Shown here: positions 18,596 through 27,688 of the stretch, one piece after another
How the letters are laid out: each line of letters begins with the position of its first letter
Numbering within the stretch: position 1 is the stretch's first letter
Assembly (NCBI RefSeq): GCF_016887965.1
Contig: NZ_JAFDVD010000009.1
Span: 1-64,000, forward strand
Direction: 5' to 3'
Length of the DNA: 64,000 nt
DNA from: Phycicoccus sonneratiae
Lineage (GTDB): Bacteria > Actinomycetota > Actinomycetes > Actinomycetales > Dermatophilaceae
The notes under the pieces: generated by a model
The model's input: the letters and a program-made list of their open reading frames with translations, nothing else
Told to the model about the DNA's origin: nothing
The model's database searches: none
Made by a program: the position numbers and the translations under genes

Positions 18596-19578
18596 CGACG
18601 CGGCCCGTGCCCGAGCTGTTCTCCCGCATCGTCGACACCGCCCTCGACCGCACCGTCGTCCCCGGGTTCACCGCCGTCGGCCTCGGCCTGCGGCGGCGCC
18701 TGCCGGGCTGGCCCGCCGACCCCGCTCCCGGGGCGCTGGCCGGGCGGCACGTCGCCGTCACCGGGGCCACCTCCGGGCTCGGCCGGCGCACCGCGCTCGA
18801 CCTCGCCGCGCTCGGCGCCACCGTGCATCTCGTCGTCCGCGACACCACGAAGGGCGAGCGGGTCGCCGCCGAGGTCGACGCCGCGGCCGGTCGACCCGGC
18901 GCGGCCCGGGTGTGGTGGTGCGACGCCGCCGACCTCGACTCGGTGCGCACGTTCGCCGGCCGCTTCCTCGCCGCCGACCTGCCGCTGCGGGCGGTGGTGC
19001 ACAACGCCGGGGCGCTGCCGGCGCGGCGCACGGAGTCGCCGCAGGGCCACGAGCTGACCCAGGCCCTCCACGTGCTCGGCCCGGTGCTCATGACCGACCT
19101 GCTCCTGCCGGGCCTGGCCGCCGACGCCGGACGCGTCGTACTCGTCACGTCCGGCGGGATGTACACCCAGGCCCTGCCCGCCGACGACCCCGAGTACCGG
19201 CACGAGCCGTACAGCGGCTCGGTGGCCTACGCCCGCAGCAAGCGGGGCCAGGTCGAGCTGCTGCCGGTGCTCACCGAGCGCTGGGCCCCGCAGGGGGTGA
19301 CGGTGCACGCCACGCACCCCGGCTGGGCGCGCACCCCCGGGCTCGACGCCTCGCTGCCCGCGTTCTCGAGGGCCCTGCGGCCGGTGCTGCGCACCGACGC
19401 GGCGGGCGTCGACACGACGACGTGGGTGGTGGCCTCGGAGCCCGCTCCGGAGGGCGGCCACCTCTGGCACGACCGCCGGAGGCGTCCGACGAGCGTGCTG
19501 CCGGGCACCACCCCGGCCCTCGCCGACCGGGTCCGCTACTGGGCGTGGGTGGCCGGCGCCACCGGCCTGGCCCCCTGA
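18592..19578 (+). CDS. short-chain dehydrogenase/reductase
   Basis: A 328-residue NAD(P)-dependent oxidoreductase. It has the cofactor motif TGATSGLG near residue 57, the NAGAL motif (VVHNAGALPA) and the catalytic Tyr-x3-Lys in YARSKRGQ. A basic N-terminal extension of about 45 residues precedes the Rossmann domain, as in DHRS12-like SDRs. GTG 18592 overlaps the marR stop by 4 nt, so it belongs to the MarR regulon. The substrate is unknown; control with an MMPL exporter suggests a lipophilic or toxic carbonyl compound (inference). Confidence 0.93.
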   Translation: MTTRPVPELFSRIVDTALDRTVVPGFTAVGLGLRRRLPGWPADPAPGALAGRHVAVTGATSGLGRRTALDLAALGATVHLVVRDTTKGERVAAEVDAAAGRPGAARVWWCDAADLDSVRTFAGRFLAADLPLRAVVHNAGALPARRTESPQGHELTQALHVLGPVLMTDLLLPGLAADAGRVVLVTSGGMYTQALPADDPEYRHEPYSGSVAYARSKRGQVELLPVLTERWAPQGVTVHATHPGWARTPGLDASLPAFSRALRPVLRTDAAGVDTTTWVVASEPAPEGGHLWHDRRRRPTSVLPGTTPALADRVRYWAWVAGATGLAP

Positions 19579-19594
19579 CGGGCGACCCGCGACG

Positions 19595-20125
19595 TCAGTC
19601 GTCGGCCCGGGCCACGTGGAAGCGCTCGAGGCTCGCGTCGCCGACGTCGATGTCGCCCCAGCGGCCCGCGTAGTGCAGGACGGCGAGACCGCAGGTCGGG
19701 AAGCCCTCGGCGAGGGCCCGGTGCCCGTCGGTGCTGCCCCGGCCGTCGGCCAGCTGCTCGACGAGCGCCGGGACGCCGGGGGCGTGGCCGACGAGCATGA
19801 CGACGTCGGCGTCGTCGTCGGCCTCGCGGATGACCCCGAGCAGCGCCTCGGGCGAGGCGTCGTAGATCCGCCGGTCGTGGTGCACGTCGGCCTCGGGGCA
19901 GCCGGCGGCCCAGACCTCCTCGCAGGTCTGCCGGGTGCGGTCGGCGGTGCTGCAGAGGACCTCGTCGACGCCGATGCCGTGCTCGTGGAGCCACCGGCCG
20001 GCCGCCGCGGCGTCCTTGCGGCCCCGCCGGGTCAGCTCGCGGTCGTGGTCCGGCACCCCGAGGGTCTGCTCGGCCTTCGCGTGCCGCAGGAGGATCAGGG
20101 TCCGGTCTCGGGCTGCGCGGGTCAT
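19595..20125 (-). CDS. sixA: SixA-type histidine phosphatase
   Basis: A 176-residue member of the phosphoglycerate-mutase-like histidine phosphatase superfamily of SixA type, thought to dephosphorylate phospho-histidine proteins. The catalytic LLRHAKAE motif is at residue 13 and the second histidine is in LVGHAPGVPAL. ATG 20125 is preferred over upstream codons because CATGAT lies 6 nt before it, giving a leaderless mRNA. It converges with the SDR gene; a short inverted repeat (CTGACG ... CGTCAG) includes both stop codons. A second histidine phosphatase lies 0.8 kb to the right on the other strand. Confidence 0.9.
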   Translation of the reverse strand: MTRAARDRTLILLRHAKAEQTLGVPDHDRELTRRGRKDAAAAGRWLHEHGIGVDEVLCSTADRTRQTCEEVWAAGCPEADVHHDRRIYDASPEALLGVIREADDDADVVMLVGHAPGVPALVEQLADGRGSTDGHRALAEGFPTCGLAVLHYAGRWGDIDVGDASLERFHVARADD

Positions 20126-20131
20126 GTCCCG

Positions 20132-20137
20132 ATCATG
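20132..20137 (-). promoter_or_regulatory. -10 box of sixA (leaderless)
   Basis: CATGAT, 6 nt before ATG 20125. Confidence 0.45.
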
Positions 20138-20257
20138 CACCCGGCCGCTCGCGCGGTCACCCCGGCCGTGACCCACCCGACCCTCGCCACGGGGCGGGCC
20201 CGCGTGGTTGGCTGGGCGCGCGGCGACGGACCGGTCGCCCGGGACGGGAGGTCACCC

Positions 20258-20911
20258 ATGAGCGCCTACGACGACATCCTCGGAGCCCTGCCGGTCGACG
20301 ACATCGCGGGTCGGGTCGGGGCCTCCCCGGACGACGTGCGGCAGGCCGCCGCGGCCGTCGTCCCGGCCCTCCTGGGCGGGCTCGACGCCAACGCGCAGGG
20401 CGGCGGAGCGGGGTCCCTGCTCGACGCCCTCGGCCAGCACGACCCGGGCCTGCTCGCGGGGGGTGCGGACCTCGCGCAGCTCGACGAGCAGGACGGTGCG
20501 GCGATCGCGGGCCACATCTTCGGTGACCGCCAGGACGACGTGGCCGCCCGGCTCGGCGAGTCGCCGCTCACCGGTCAGGGCGTCGGCGGGGCCCTCGTCA
20601 GGAAGCTCATCCCGATCCTCGCGCCGATGGTCCTGTCGTGGCTCGCCGGCCGGGTGCTCGGAGGGTCGCGTGGCGGGTCGACGGGCGGGTCGGCCGGGAC
20701 GCCCGCCCCCTCCCCCTCGCTGCCCGGAGGAGGCTCGTCCGGCGGCGGCCCGGGGTCGCTCGAGGACATGCTCAAGGACGTGCTGGGGTCGGCCACCGGC
20801 GGTGCGGCGCAGGGCGGTTCGAGCGGCAAGGCCCCCTCGTCGGGCGGCCTCGACGCGGGGAGCATCATCGGCGACGTGCTCGGCGGGATCCTCGGCGGCG
20901 GCCGCCGCTGA
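20258..20911 (+). CDS. DUF937 domain protein
   Basis: A 217-residue acidic protein with the DUF937 (YidB-like) pattern: helical N-terminal half (AYDDILGALPVDDIAGRVGA, AAAVVPALLGGLDANAQ, then HIFGDRQDDVAARLG) and KLIPILAPMVLSWLAGRVLG, followed by a Gly/Ser/Pro-rich linker and a short C-terminal helix ending GGILGGGRR. DUF937 proteins have no established function. The start has GGGAGG 7 nt upstream. It is followed after 1 nt by a histidine phosphatase gene, so the two are co-transcribed. No signal peptide seen; the central hydrophobic helix could associate with membrane. Confidence 0.85.
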   Translation: MSAYDDILGALPVDDIAGRVGASPDDVRQAAAAVVPALLGGLDANAQGGGAGSLLDALGQHDPGLLAGGADLAQLDEQDGAAIAGHIFGDRQDDVAARLGESPLTGQGVGGALVRKLIPILAPMVLSWLAGRVLGGSRGGSTGGSAGTPAPSPSLPGGGSSGGGPGSLEDMLKDVLGSATGGAAQGGSSGKAPSSGGLDAGSIIGDVLGGILGGGRR

Positions 20912-20912
20912 C

Positions 20913-21509
20913 GTGCCCGACCTGCACTGTCCCGCACGCGTCGTCCTCGCGCGCCACGGCGAGGCCGAGTACGAGACCGGGCTGACCACCGACGACGGCG
21001 GGTCGCTGACCGCGACCGGCCGAGCGCAGGCCCGGGCCCTCGGTGACCGGCTGCGTGACGAGCACGTCGCGCGGGTCTGGTGCAGCCCGCTGTCGCGGGC
21101 GGTGGAGACTGCGGAGATCGCCGCCGGCGTCCTCGGGGTCGACGTCGTCGTCCGGGAGGGGCTGCGCGAGTACGGAGTCGGGGCGATCGCCGGGACCTCC
21201 ACCGACGAGGCGTCGGCCATCGGGCCGGTCTTCGAGGCGTGGCTCGGCGGTGACGACACGGCCCGCATCCCCGGCGGGGAGCGCGTCGCCGACGTCGTCG
21301 CGCGGGTGCGTGCGGTGCTCGAGGAGGTCGCCGACGCCCATCGCGGCGAGACGGTCCTCGTCGTCTCGCACGGCGGGGCGGTGATGGCGACCGTGCCCGA
21401 GCTCGTCGGGGCACCTCGGGTCACCGCGCGCGAGCTCGTCCTCCCCGGTGGCGGGCACCTCGTGCTCGAGGCCGACGAGGACGGCTGGCGCCGCCTCCCC
21501 TCCCCCTGA
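20913..21509 (+). CDS. histidine phosphatase superfamily protein
   Basis: A 198-residue phosphoglycerate-mutase-like phosphatase. The catalytic ARHGEAEYE motif is near residue 13, CSPLSRAVETAEI carries the second phosphate-binding arginine, and VVSHGGAVM holds the second histidine. GTG 20913 begins 1 nt after the DUF937 stop. The family acts on phospho-sugars, phospho-histidine or cofactors; nothing in the context fixes the substrate. It differs from the neighbouring SixA-type protein in length and motif order, so it is not a recent duplicate. Confidence 0.92.
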   Translation: MPDLHCPARVVLARHGEAEYETGLTTDDGGSLTATGRAQARALGDRLRDEHVARVWCSPLSRAVETAEIAAGVLGVDVVVREGLREYGVGAIAGTSTDEASAIGPVFEAWLGGDDTARIPGGERVADVVARVRAVLEEVADAHRGETVLVVSHGGAVMATVPELVGAPRVTARELVLPGGGHLVLEADEDGWRRLPSP

Positions 21510-21547
21510 CGCCGACCGGCGGCCACCCGTGCTCGGGCCCGCCGCCG

Positions 21548-21567
21548 CGTTGCGAGAACTCGCAACG
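21548..21567. promoter_or_regulatory. perfect 9-bp palindrome, operator candidate
   Basis: CGTTGCGAG-AA-CTCGCAACG, a 20-bp perfect inverted repeat about 45-65 bp upstream of the -10 box at 21611 and 75 bp before the secreted protein. The place fits an activator or repressor site. No regulator gene lies beside it. Confidence 0.65.
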
Positions 21568-21610
21568 ACACGATGCCCCCAAGGGCTGGTCCCGCCCGTC
21601 CCGCCGCCGC

Positions 21611-21616
21611 TAGATT
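21611..21616 (+). promoter_or_regulatory. -10 box of the secreted propeller protein
   Basis: TAGATT, 26 nt before the ATG at 21643, with a GGAGG ribosome binding site between them. Confidence 0.5.
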
Positions 21617-21642
21617 CACGGCGGACGACGGAGGGGACACCC

Positions 21643-24276
21643 ATGGTGGGACGGCACAGGCGGCGAACGGTTGCACGGGCGTGGGGGCTGCTGGCCTGCC
21701 TCGTGCTGGCCTCGACGGTCGTCACGGTGCCGGCGCACGCGGTCCCGGCACAGGGCGCGCTGGATGCCCGGACGTCCGTCACCGGCACCTTGGCCGCCGT
21801 GACGGTGGACGAGCCGGGGACGTTCCGCGCGCTGCCCCCGACCCGGCTGCTCGACACCCGCTCCGGACTCGGCGCCACCCGGGCCGCCAGCGTCCCCGCC
21901 AACGGCACCATCACCCTCCAGGTCGCCGGCCGCGGCGGCATCCCCACCACCGGCGCCACCGCCGCCACCCTCAACCTCACCGTCACCGGCGCCACCCGGA
22001 GCGGCCACCTCACCGCCTACCCCACCGGCACCACCGCACCCACCGCCTCCACCCTCAACTTCACCGCCGGCACCACCATCGCCAACCTCGCCGTCACCCA
22101 GCTCGGCACCGACGGCCGGATCAGCCTGCACAACGGCTCCACCGGAACCATCCACCTCGTCGCCGACACCAGCGGCTACCACCTCAGCGGAACCCCCACC
22201 GCCGCAGGCGCCTTCCGCGTCCTGCCCCCGACCCGGCTGCTCGACACCCGCACCGGACTCGGCGCCACCCGGGCCGCCAGCGTCCCCGCCAACGGCACCA
22301 TCACCCTCCAGGTCGCCGGCCGCGGCGGCATCCCCACCACCGGCGCCACCGCCGCCACCCTCAACCTCACCGTCACCGGCGCCACCCGGAGCGGCCATCT
22401 CACCGCCTACCCCACCGGCACCACCGCACCCACCGCCTCCACCCTCAACTTCACCGCCGGCACCACCATCGCCAACCTCGCCGTCACCCAGCTCGGCACC
22501 GACGGCCGAATCAGCCTGCACAACGGCTCCACCGGAACCATCCACCTCGTCGCCGACACCAGCGGACACACGGTCGCCGGCGGCGCCGCGCCCGCCTCGT
22601 GGGGCGAGCCCGTCCTCGTCGACCGCGAGCAGGGGGACCTCTCCGACGTGGCGTGCGTGAGTGCCGTCTGGTGCCTGGTGCTCGACTACGCGGGCAACGC
22701 GTGGCGCTACACCGGCACCTCCTGGGTGGCCGCGGCACCGGCTCCGAGCGGTGCCGTCGCCGACCTCACCTGCACCTCGACGACGTGGTGCCTCGCGGTC
22801 ACGTCGGACCGGCGGACCATGACGTTCGACGGGACGACGTGGTCGGCCGCCGCGACGCTCCCCGGCCAGGGCCGGCCCATCCAGGTCACGTGCCCCACGA
22901 CCACCTTCTGCGCGGTCTCCGGCGACGACGGGACGGTCTGGCGCCTCTCCGCGGGGAGCTGGACCGCCGACCAGGTCGACTCCGGGTCGATCCGTGGGAT
23001 CAGCTGCCCGACGACGACGTTCTGCATGGCGGCGGCTCCGTTCGGCAACGCCTACGTCTGGACCGGTGGCGACTGGGTCCAGCACCAGGAGAGCCGCCTC
23101 GGTCAGGAGATCGAGCTCGACTGCCCGCGGGCCGGCCTGTGCATCGCCGCCTCCAACACGGATGCGGCGGTCTACCTCGACGGGACCTGGGGGCAGGAGG
23201 TCAGCCTGCCGGGGCTGGCCAACGGGATCTCGTCGGTGTCCTGCCCGACGACCACGTTCTGCCGGGTCAGCGACAACTTCGGCGGTCACGCGCTGTGGAC
23301 CGGCTCGTGGCAGCCGGACGTCGACGACGTCAACACCGCCTCCGACACCGTCTGCCCGACCACGACCACGTGCATCGGCATCGCCGGAGACGGGACGGGC
23401 GCCGTGATGGTGCGGTTCAGCACCACCGAGACCCTGTGGACCGTCGCACCGCCGCAGGGTCGCCCGTTCGACGTCTCGTGCTCCTCACGCGGCTTCTGCG
23501 GGGTCGTCGACGAGCGACTGTCCTCGGTGTTCCTGCGCGACGGCGCGTGGCAGGCCCCCCGGCCGACCCAGACCGACCAGGCGTGGTTGCTCTCGGGCAT
23601 CGCCTGCCCGACCGACGACTTCTGCGCGGCGACGACCACCGGCAGCTCGAACGACTTCGGCAACATCCTGCGCTTCGACGGCACGTCGTGGTCGCAGGAG
23701 TACGACTACTACACGGCGGCGGACCTCGACTGCACCTCGCCGACGCACTGCGTGGCGATCAAGAACGGCAGCCGGACCGTCCTCTGGGACGGCTCGACGT
23801 GGTCCCAGGGTCCCGGCACCGGCACCTGGTTCGTCACCTCCGCGATCGACTGCACGACGACGACGTCCTGCGCCGCGGTGAGCCACTACGGCAAGGTCTC
23901 GACGTGGGACGGAACCGCCTGGACCACTCCCGTCCAGGTCGGCGGCACGGCCTACTCCGACTGGCGCATCTCGTGCTCGGCCCCGGGCGCGTGCGCGATC
24001 GCCGGCGTCGACGGGACGGTCGCGCTCCTGGAGGAGGGCGCGTGGTCCGCGCCCACCGACATCACCACGGGCGACGTCGGCCTCCACGGCATCAGCTGCC
24101 CGTCGGAGGGCGCCTGCCGGGCGAGCGCCGACGACGGGCGCGTGTACACGCTGGCCGGCGGCACCTGGACCTCCGAGCTCGTGGACCCCAGGGGCGGGCT
24201 CCGCGGCATCGACTGCCTCGACCTCGACTACTGCGTCGTGGTCAGCACCGCCGGCTACGCGACCGTCCGTTCCTGA
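21643..24276 (+). CDS. secreted protein with tandem repeat and two putative seven-bladed propellers
   Basis: An 877-residue exported protein. Residues 1-32 are a Sec signal peptide (RHRRR, then a hydrophobic stretch, cleavage near PAHA-VPA). Residues about 61-308 hold two nearly identical 130-residue copies opening with LPPTRLLDTR, a module common in secreted actinobacterial proteins. From about residue 320 to the end, 14 consecutive repeats of 37-44 residues follow, each with C-x5-C (for example SCPTTTFC) and, except the last, a closing W; 14 equals two seven-bladed beta-propellers with one disulfide per blade. All 28 cysteines of this half are in these pairs. The start is ATG with GGAGG upstream. 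Likely an extracellular binding protein; ligand unknown. Confidence 0.9.
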   Translation: MVGRHRRRTVARAWGLLACLVLASTVVTVPAHAVPAQGALDARTSVTGTLAAVTVDEPGTFRALPPTRLLDTRSGLGATRAASVPANGTITLQVAGRGGIPTTGATAATLNLTVTGATRSGHLTAYPTGTTAPTASTLNFTAGTTIANLAVTQLGTDGRISLHNGSTGTIHLVADTSGYHLSGTPTAAGAFRVLPPTRLLDTRTGLGATRAASVPANGTITLQVAGRGGIPTTGATAATLNLTVTGATRSGHLTAYPTGTTAPTASTLNFTAGTTIANLAVTQLGTDGRISLHNGSTGTIHLVADTSGHTVAGGAAPASWGEPVLVDREQGDLSDVACVSAVWCLVLDYAGNAWRYTGTSWVAAAPAPSGAVADLTCTSTTWCLAVTSDRRTMTFDGTTWSAAATLPGQGRPIQVTCPTTTFCAVSGDDGTVWRLSAGSWTADQVDSGSIRGISCPTTTFCMAAAPFGNAYVWTGGDWVQHQESRLGQEIELDCPRAGLCIAASNTDAAVYLDGTWGQEVSLPGLANGISSVSCPTTTFCRVSDNFGGHALWTGSWQPDVDDVNTASDTVCPTTTTCIGIAGDGTGAVMVRFSTTETLWTVAPPQGRPFDVSCSSRGFCGVVDERLSSVFLRDGAWQAPRPTQTDQAWLLSGIACPTDDFCAATTTGSSNDFGNILRFDGTSWSQEYDYYTAADLDCTSPTHCVAIKNGSRTVLWDGSTWSQGPGTGTWFVTSAIDCTTTTSCAAVSHYGKVSTWDGTAWTTPVQVGGTAYSDWRISCSAPGACAIAGVDGTVALLEEGAWSAPTDITTGDVGLHGISCPSEGACRASADDGRVYTLAGGTWTSELVDPRGGLRGIDCLDLDYCVVVSTAGYATVRS
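21823..22565 (+). repeat. near-identical 390-bp tandem repeat inside the secreted protein gene
   Basis: Copy 1 begins at 21823 and copy 2 at 22213 (period 390 bp, 130 codons). Over about 353 bp I count roughly five differences, most of them silent or conservative. Such identity in a coding repeat points to recent duplication or gene conversion. Confidence 0.93.
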
Positions 24277-24290
24277 GCCCTGCGGCTCAG
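24273..24290. terminator. hairpin covering two convergent stop codons
   Basis: CTGAGCC-CTGC-GGCTCAG, a perfect 7-bp stem with 4-nt loop. It contains the stop codons of both the secreted protein and gatB and probably serves as a bidirectional terminator; no T-tract. Confidence 0.55.
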
Positions 24291-25816
24291 GCCTGGCCGA
24301 GCCGCTCGAGGATGATCTGCCGCGCGGCGGCCGCGTCGGCCTGGCCCTTCATCTCGCGCATGACCTGCCCGATGAGCGCGCCGACGGCCTGCACCTTGCC
24401 GTCGCGGATCTTGTCGGCGACATCGGGGTTCGCGGCGATGACGGCGTCGACCGCCGCCTCGAGAGCCCCGGTGTCCTGGACGAGCTCGAGCCCGCGGGCG
24501 TCGGCGACCTCGGTGGGGGTGCCCTCGCCGTCGAGGACGCCCTCCCAGGCCTGTCGGGCCATCGAGTCGTTGAGCCGCCCACCGGTGACGAGCGACTCGA
24601 GCTCGACGACGTGGGCCGGCGTGACCCCGAGGCGCGCGGCGTACGTCGGCACGTCCTCGCCCTCGGTGTTCGCCCGCCGCGCGATCTCGCCGGACCACCA
24701 CTTGCGGGCCGCGGCCGGTGACGCCCCGGCGGCGACGGTCTCCTCGACGAGCTCGACGAGCCCGGCGTTGACGACGTCGCGCATCTCGAGGTCGCTGTAG
24801 CCCCAGTCCGCCTGCAGCCGCTTGCGGCGCTCGGCGGGCGGCTCGGGCAGCGTGGCCCGCAGCGCCTCGACGCTCTCGCGCGACGGGGCGACCGGCACGA
24901 GGTCGGGCTCGGGGAAGTACCGGTAGTCCTCGGCGTCGGACTTCACGCGTCCCGACGTCGTGATGCCGGTGTCCTCGTGCCAGTGCCGCGTCTCCTGCGT
25001 GATGGAGCCGCCGCCGTCGAGAACGGCTGCGTGGCGCCCGATCTCGTAGCGCACGGCCCGCTCGACCGAGCGCAGCGAGTTGACGTTCTTGGTCTCGGTG
25101 CGCGTGCCGAAGGTGTCCGAGCCGCGTGGCATCAGGGAGAGGTTGACGTCGCAGCGCATCGAGCCCTGCTCCATCTTCACGTCGGAGACGTCCATCGCCT
25201 TGAGCAGGTCGCGCAGGGTGGCGACATAGGCCCTGGCGACCTCGGCGGCGCGCTCCCGCGTGCCGGTGATCGGCTTCGTGACGATCTCGATGAGCGGGAT
25301 GCCGGCGCGGTTGTAGTCGACGAGCGAGTGCGTGGCGCCGTGGATGCGCCCCGTCGAGCCGCCGACGTGCAGCGACTTGCCGGTGTCCTCCTCCATGTGG
25401 GCGCGCTCGATCTCGACGCGGTACGTGGAGCCGTCCTCGAGCTCGACGTCGAGGTAGCCGTCGAAGGCGATCGGCTCGTCGTACTGTGAGGTCTGGAAGT
25501 TCTTCGGCATGTCCGGGTAGAAGTAGTTCTTCCGGGCGAAGCGGCACCACTCGGCGATGGAACAGTTGAGCGCCAACCCGATCCGGATCGCCGACTCGAC
25601 CGCCGTCTCGTTGACGACGGGCAGTGCGCCCGGCAGTCCGAGGCACACCGGACAGACCTGGGTGTTCGGCTCGGCACCGAACTCCGTCGGGCAGCCGCAG
25701 AACATCTTCGTGTTCGTGCCGAGCTCGACGTGGACCTCGAGCCCCATGACGGGGTCGTACGCCTCGAGCGCCTCGTCGAAGGACAACGTCGGCTCCGCGC
25801 CGGTCGTCGTGCTCAT
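24287..25816 (-). CDS. gatB: aspartyl/glutamyl-tRNA amidotransferase subunit B
   Basis: Kinase/transamidase subunit of GatCAB, which converts Glu-tRNA(Gln) and/or Asp-tRNA(Asn) to the amide form. The 509-residue protein has the signature [19 protein letters not shown], the cysteine pair [10 protein letters not shown] of the zinc site, [14 protein letters not shown], and a C-terminal helical YqeY-type tail from about residue 380. ATG 25816 overlaps gatA by ATGA. Its presence with gatA and gatC implies that the organism lacks at least one direct glutaminyl- or asparaginyl-tRNA synthetase. The stop lies in a hairpin shared with the convergent secreted protein gene. Confidence 0.97.
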   Translation of the reverse strand: MSTTTGAEPTLSFDEALEAYDPVMGLEVHVELGTNTKMFCGCPTEFGAEPNTQVCPVCLGLPGALPVVNETAVESAIRIGLALNCSIAEWCRFARKNYFYPDMPKNFQTSQYDEPIAFDGYLDVELEDGSTYRVEIERAHMEEDTGKSLHVGGSTGRIHGATHSLVDYNRAGIPLIEIVTKPITGTRERAAEVARAYVATLRDLLKAMDVSDVKMEQGSMRCDVNLSLMPRGSDTFGTRTETKNVNSLRSVERAVRYEIGRHAAVLDGGGSITQETRHWHEDTGITTSGRVKSDAEDYRYFPEPDLVPVAPSRESVEALRATLPEPPAERRKRLQADWGYSDLEMRDVVNAGLVELVEETVAAGASPAAARKWWSGEIARRANTEGEDVPTYAARLGVTPAHVVELESLVTGGRLNDSMARQAWEGVLDGEGTPTEVADARGLELVQDTGALEAAVDAVIAANPDVADKIRDGKVQAVGALIGQVMREMKGQADAAAARQIILERLGQA

Positions 25817-27342
25817 CGGGCCACCTCCGTCAGCTCGGGCGCGCGGCCCAGGATGGGGCCTCCCCAGGCCGCGGTGAGCCGCGCCTCGAGGGCGGCACCG
25901 ACGGCGTAGAGGCGGTCGTCGGCCATCGCCGGGGCGAGCACCTGGAAGCCGGCGGGCAGGCCGTCCTCGTCGGCGAGGCCGCTCGGCACGGACAGGCCGG
26001 GGATGCCGGCGAGGTTGGCCGGGATCGTCGCGATGTCGTTGAGGTACATGGCCATCGGGTCGTCGAGCTTGTCGCCGAGCCGGAACGCCGTGGTCGGCGC
26101 GGTGGGGCTGACGAGGACGTCGGCGGACTCGAACGCGCGCGCGAAGTCGTCGGCGATGAGCCGCCGCACCTTCTGCGCCGACCCGTAGTAGGCGTCGTAG
26201 TAGCCGCTCGAGAGCGCGTAGGTGCCGAGGATGATGCGGCGCTTGACCTCGTCGCCGAAGCCGGCGTCGCGGGTGGCGGCCATCACCTGCTCGGCGCTCG
26301 GGGCGTCGAGGCCGTCGGGTGCGACGCGCAGGCCGTAGCGCATGGCGTCGAACTTCGCGAGGTTGCTCGACGCCTCGCTCGGGAGGATGAGGTAGTACGC
26401 GGCGAGGGCGTAGGTGAAGGACGGGCACGAGACCTCGACGACCTCGGCCCCGGCGTCGACGAGGTGCTGGACGGCCTCGTCGAAACGCGCCTGCACCCCG
26501 GCCTGGAAGCCCTCGCCGGTCAGCTCGCGGACGATGCCGATGCGCATCCCGGACACGTCGGCGCGGCGGGCGGCCTCGACGACCGGGGGCACCGGGGCGT
26601 CGACCGAGGTGGAGTCCATCGGGTCGTGGCCGGCGATGACCTCGTGGAGCAGGGCGGAGTCGAGGACGGTGCGCGAGCACGGGCCGGCCTGGTCGAGCGA
26701 GGAGGCCAGCGCGACGAGCCCGTAGCGCGAGACGCCGCCGTAGGTCGGCTTGGCGCCGACGGTGCCGGTGACCGCGGCGGGCTGGCGGATCGAGCCACCG
26801 GTGTCGGTGCCGATGGCCAGCGGCGCCTGGAACGAGGCGACGACCGAGGAGGACCCACCGCCGGAGCCGCCGGGGATGCGCTCGAGGTCCCAGGGGTTGC
26901 GGCTCGGGCCGTAGGCGCTGTGCTCGGTGGAGGAGCCCATCGCGAACTCGTCCATGTTCGTCTTGCCGAGGATGGGCATCCCGGCGGCCCGCAGCCGCGC
27001 CACGAGCGTGGCGTCGTACGGCGGCACCCAGCCCTCGAGGATGCGGCTGCCGCAGGTCGTCGGCAGGCCCTTCGTGGCCATGACGTCCTTGACGGCGATG
27101 GGCACCCCGGCGAGCGCGTGGAGGGACTCCCCCGCCGCGCGTCGGCGGTCGACGTCGTCGGCGGCGGCGAGTGCGCCGTCCTCGTCGACGTGCAGGTAGG
27201 AGTGGACGGCACCGTCGACGGCCGCGGTGCGGTCGAGGAGGGCGCGGGTCACCTCGCGCGAGGAGACGGAGCCGGCGCCGAGGAGGTCGGCGAGCTCGGC
27301 GGCGGTGGCGCGGGTCAGGTCGGTGGTCACGCGCTCGGTCAC
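25813..27342 (-). CDS. gatA: aspartyl/glutamyl-tRNA amidotransferase subunit A
   Basis: Amidase-signature subunit that releases ammonia from glutamine for GatB. The 509-residue protein has the catalytic Lys in [12 protein letters not shown] (near residue 82), the Ser-cisSer motif [11 protein letters not shown] and the nucleophile serine in [14 protein letters not shown] 27342 overlaps the gatC stop by GTGA, and the gatA stop overlaps gatB by ATGA, so the three subunits are translated as one unit. Sequence is complete and unremarkable. Confidence 0.98.
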   Translation of the reverse strand: MTERVTTDLTRATAAELADLLGAGSVSSREVTRALLDRTAAVDGAVHSYLHVDEDGALAAADDVDRRRAAGESLHALAGVPIAVKDVMATKGLPTTCGSRILEGWVPPYDATLVARLRAAGMPILGKTNMDEFAMGSSTEHSAYGPSRNPWDLERIPGGSGGGSSSVVASFQAPLAIGTDTGGSIRQPAAVTGTVGAKPTYGGVSRYGLVALASSLDQAGPCSRTVLDSALLHEVIAGHDPMDSTSVDAPVPPVVEAARRADVSGMRIGIVRELTGEGFQAGVQARFDEAVQHLVDAGAEVVEVSCPSFTYALAAYYLILPSEASSNLAKFDAMRYGLRVAPDGLDAPSAEQVMAATRDAGFGDEVKRRIILGTYALSSGYYDAYYGSAQKVRRLIADDFARAFESADVLVSPTAPTTAFRLGDKLDDPMAMYLNDIATIPANLAGIPGLSVPSGLADEDGLPAGFQVLAPAMADDRLYAVGAALEARLTAAWGGPILGRAPELTEVAR

Positions 27343-27635
27343 TCCTCGTCCAGGATGCGGGGCACGCTGAAGCGCTGCTGCTCGGACTCCGGGGCGCCGG
27401 CGAGCGCCTCGTCGGGCGTGAGGCAGGGGCGCACGACGTCCGGGCGGGTGACGTTGACGAGCGGCATCGGGTGGCTCATCGGCTCGACGTCGGCGATGGG
27501 GGCCTGCTGCACGGTGGCGACCGACTCGAGGATGACGGCGAGCTCGCCGACCATCCGGTCGAGCTCGGCGTCCGAGAGGTCGATGCGGGCGAGCCCGGCG
27601 AGGTGGGCGACGTCGTCGCGGGTCAGGTCGGCCAT
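27339..27635 (-). CDS. gatC: aspartyl/glutamyl-tRNA amidotransferase subunit C
   Basis: Small (98-residue) subunit that wraps the GatA-GatB interface. It begins [20 protein letters not shown] and has the usual acidic helical N-terminus and the C-terminal [11 protein letters not shown] that is typical of GatC. The ATG at 27635 is set by TAGACT 7 nt upstream, so the gatCAB mRNA is probably leaderless. First gene of gatCAB. Confidence 0.96.
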   Translation of the reverse strand: MADLTRDDVAHLAGLARIDLSDAELDRMVGELAVILESVATVQQAPIADVEPMSHPMPLVNVTRPDVVRPCLTPDEALAGAPESEQQRFSVPRILDEE

Positions 27636-27642
27636 GGCGGCC

Positions 27643-27648
27643 AGTCTA
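27643..27648 (-). promoter_or_regulatory. gatC: -10 box of gatCAB (leaderless)
   Basis: TAGACT, 7 nt before ATG 27635; a near-consensus actinobacterial -10. Confidence 0.6.
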
Positions 27649-27688
27649 TGGGGGTGCGGGGTCGTGGCCCTCCGGTGGGCGGTCGACC

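Noticed and set aside
21823-22565. CRISPR-like or intergenic repeat array
   Set aside because: Only two long copies with no spacers, and both are in frame within a secreted protein.
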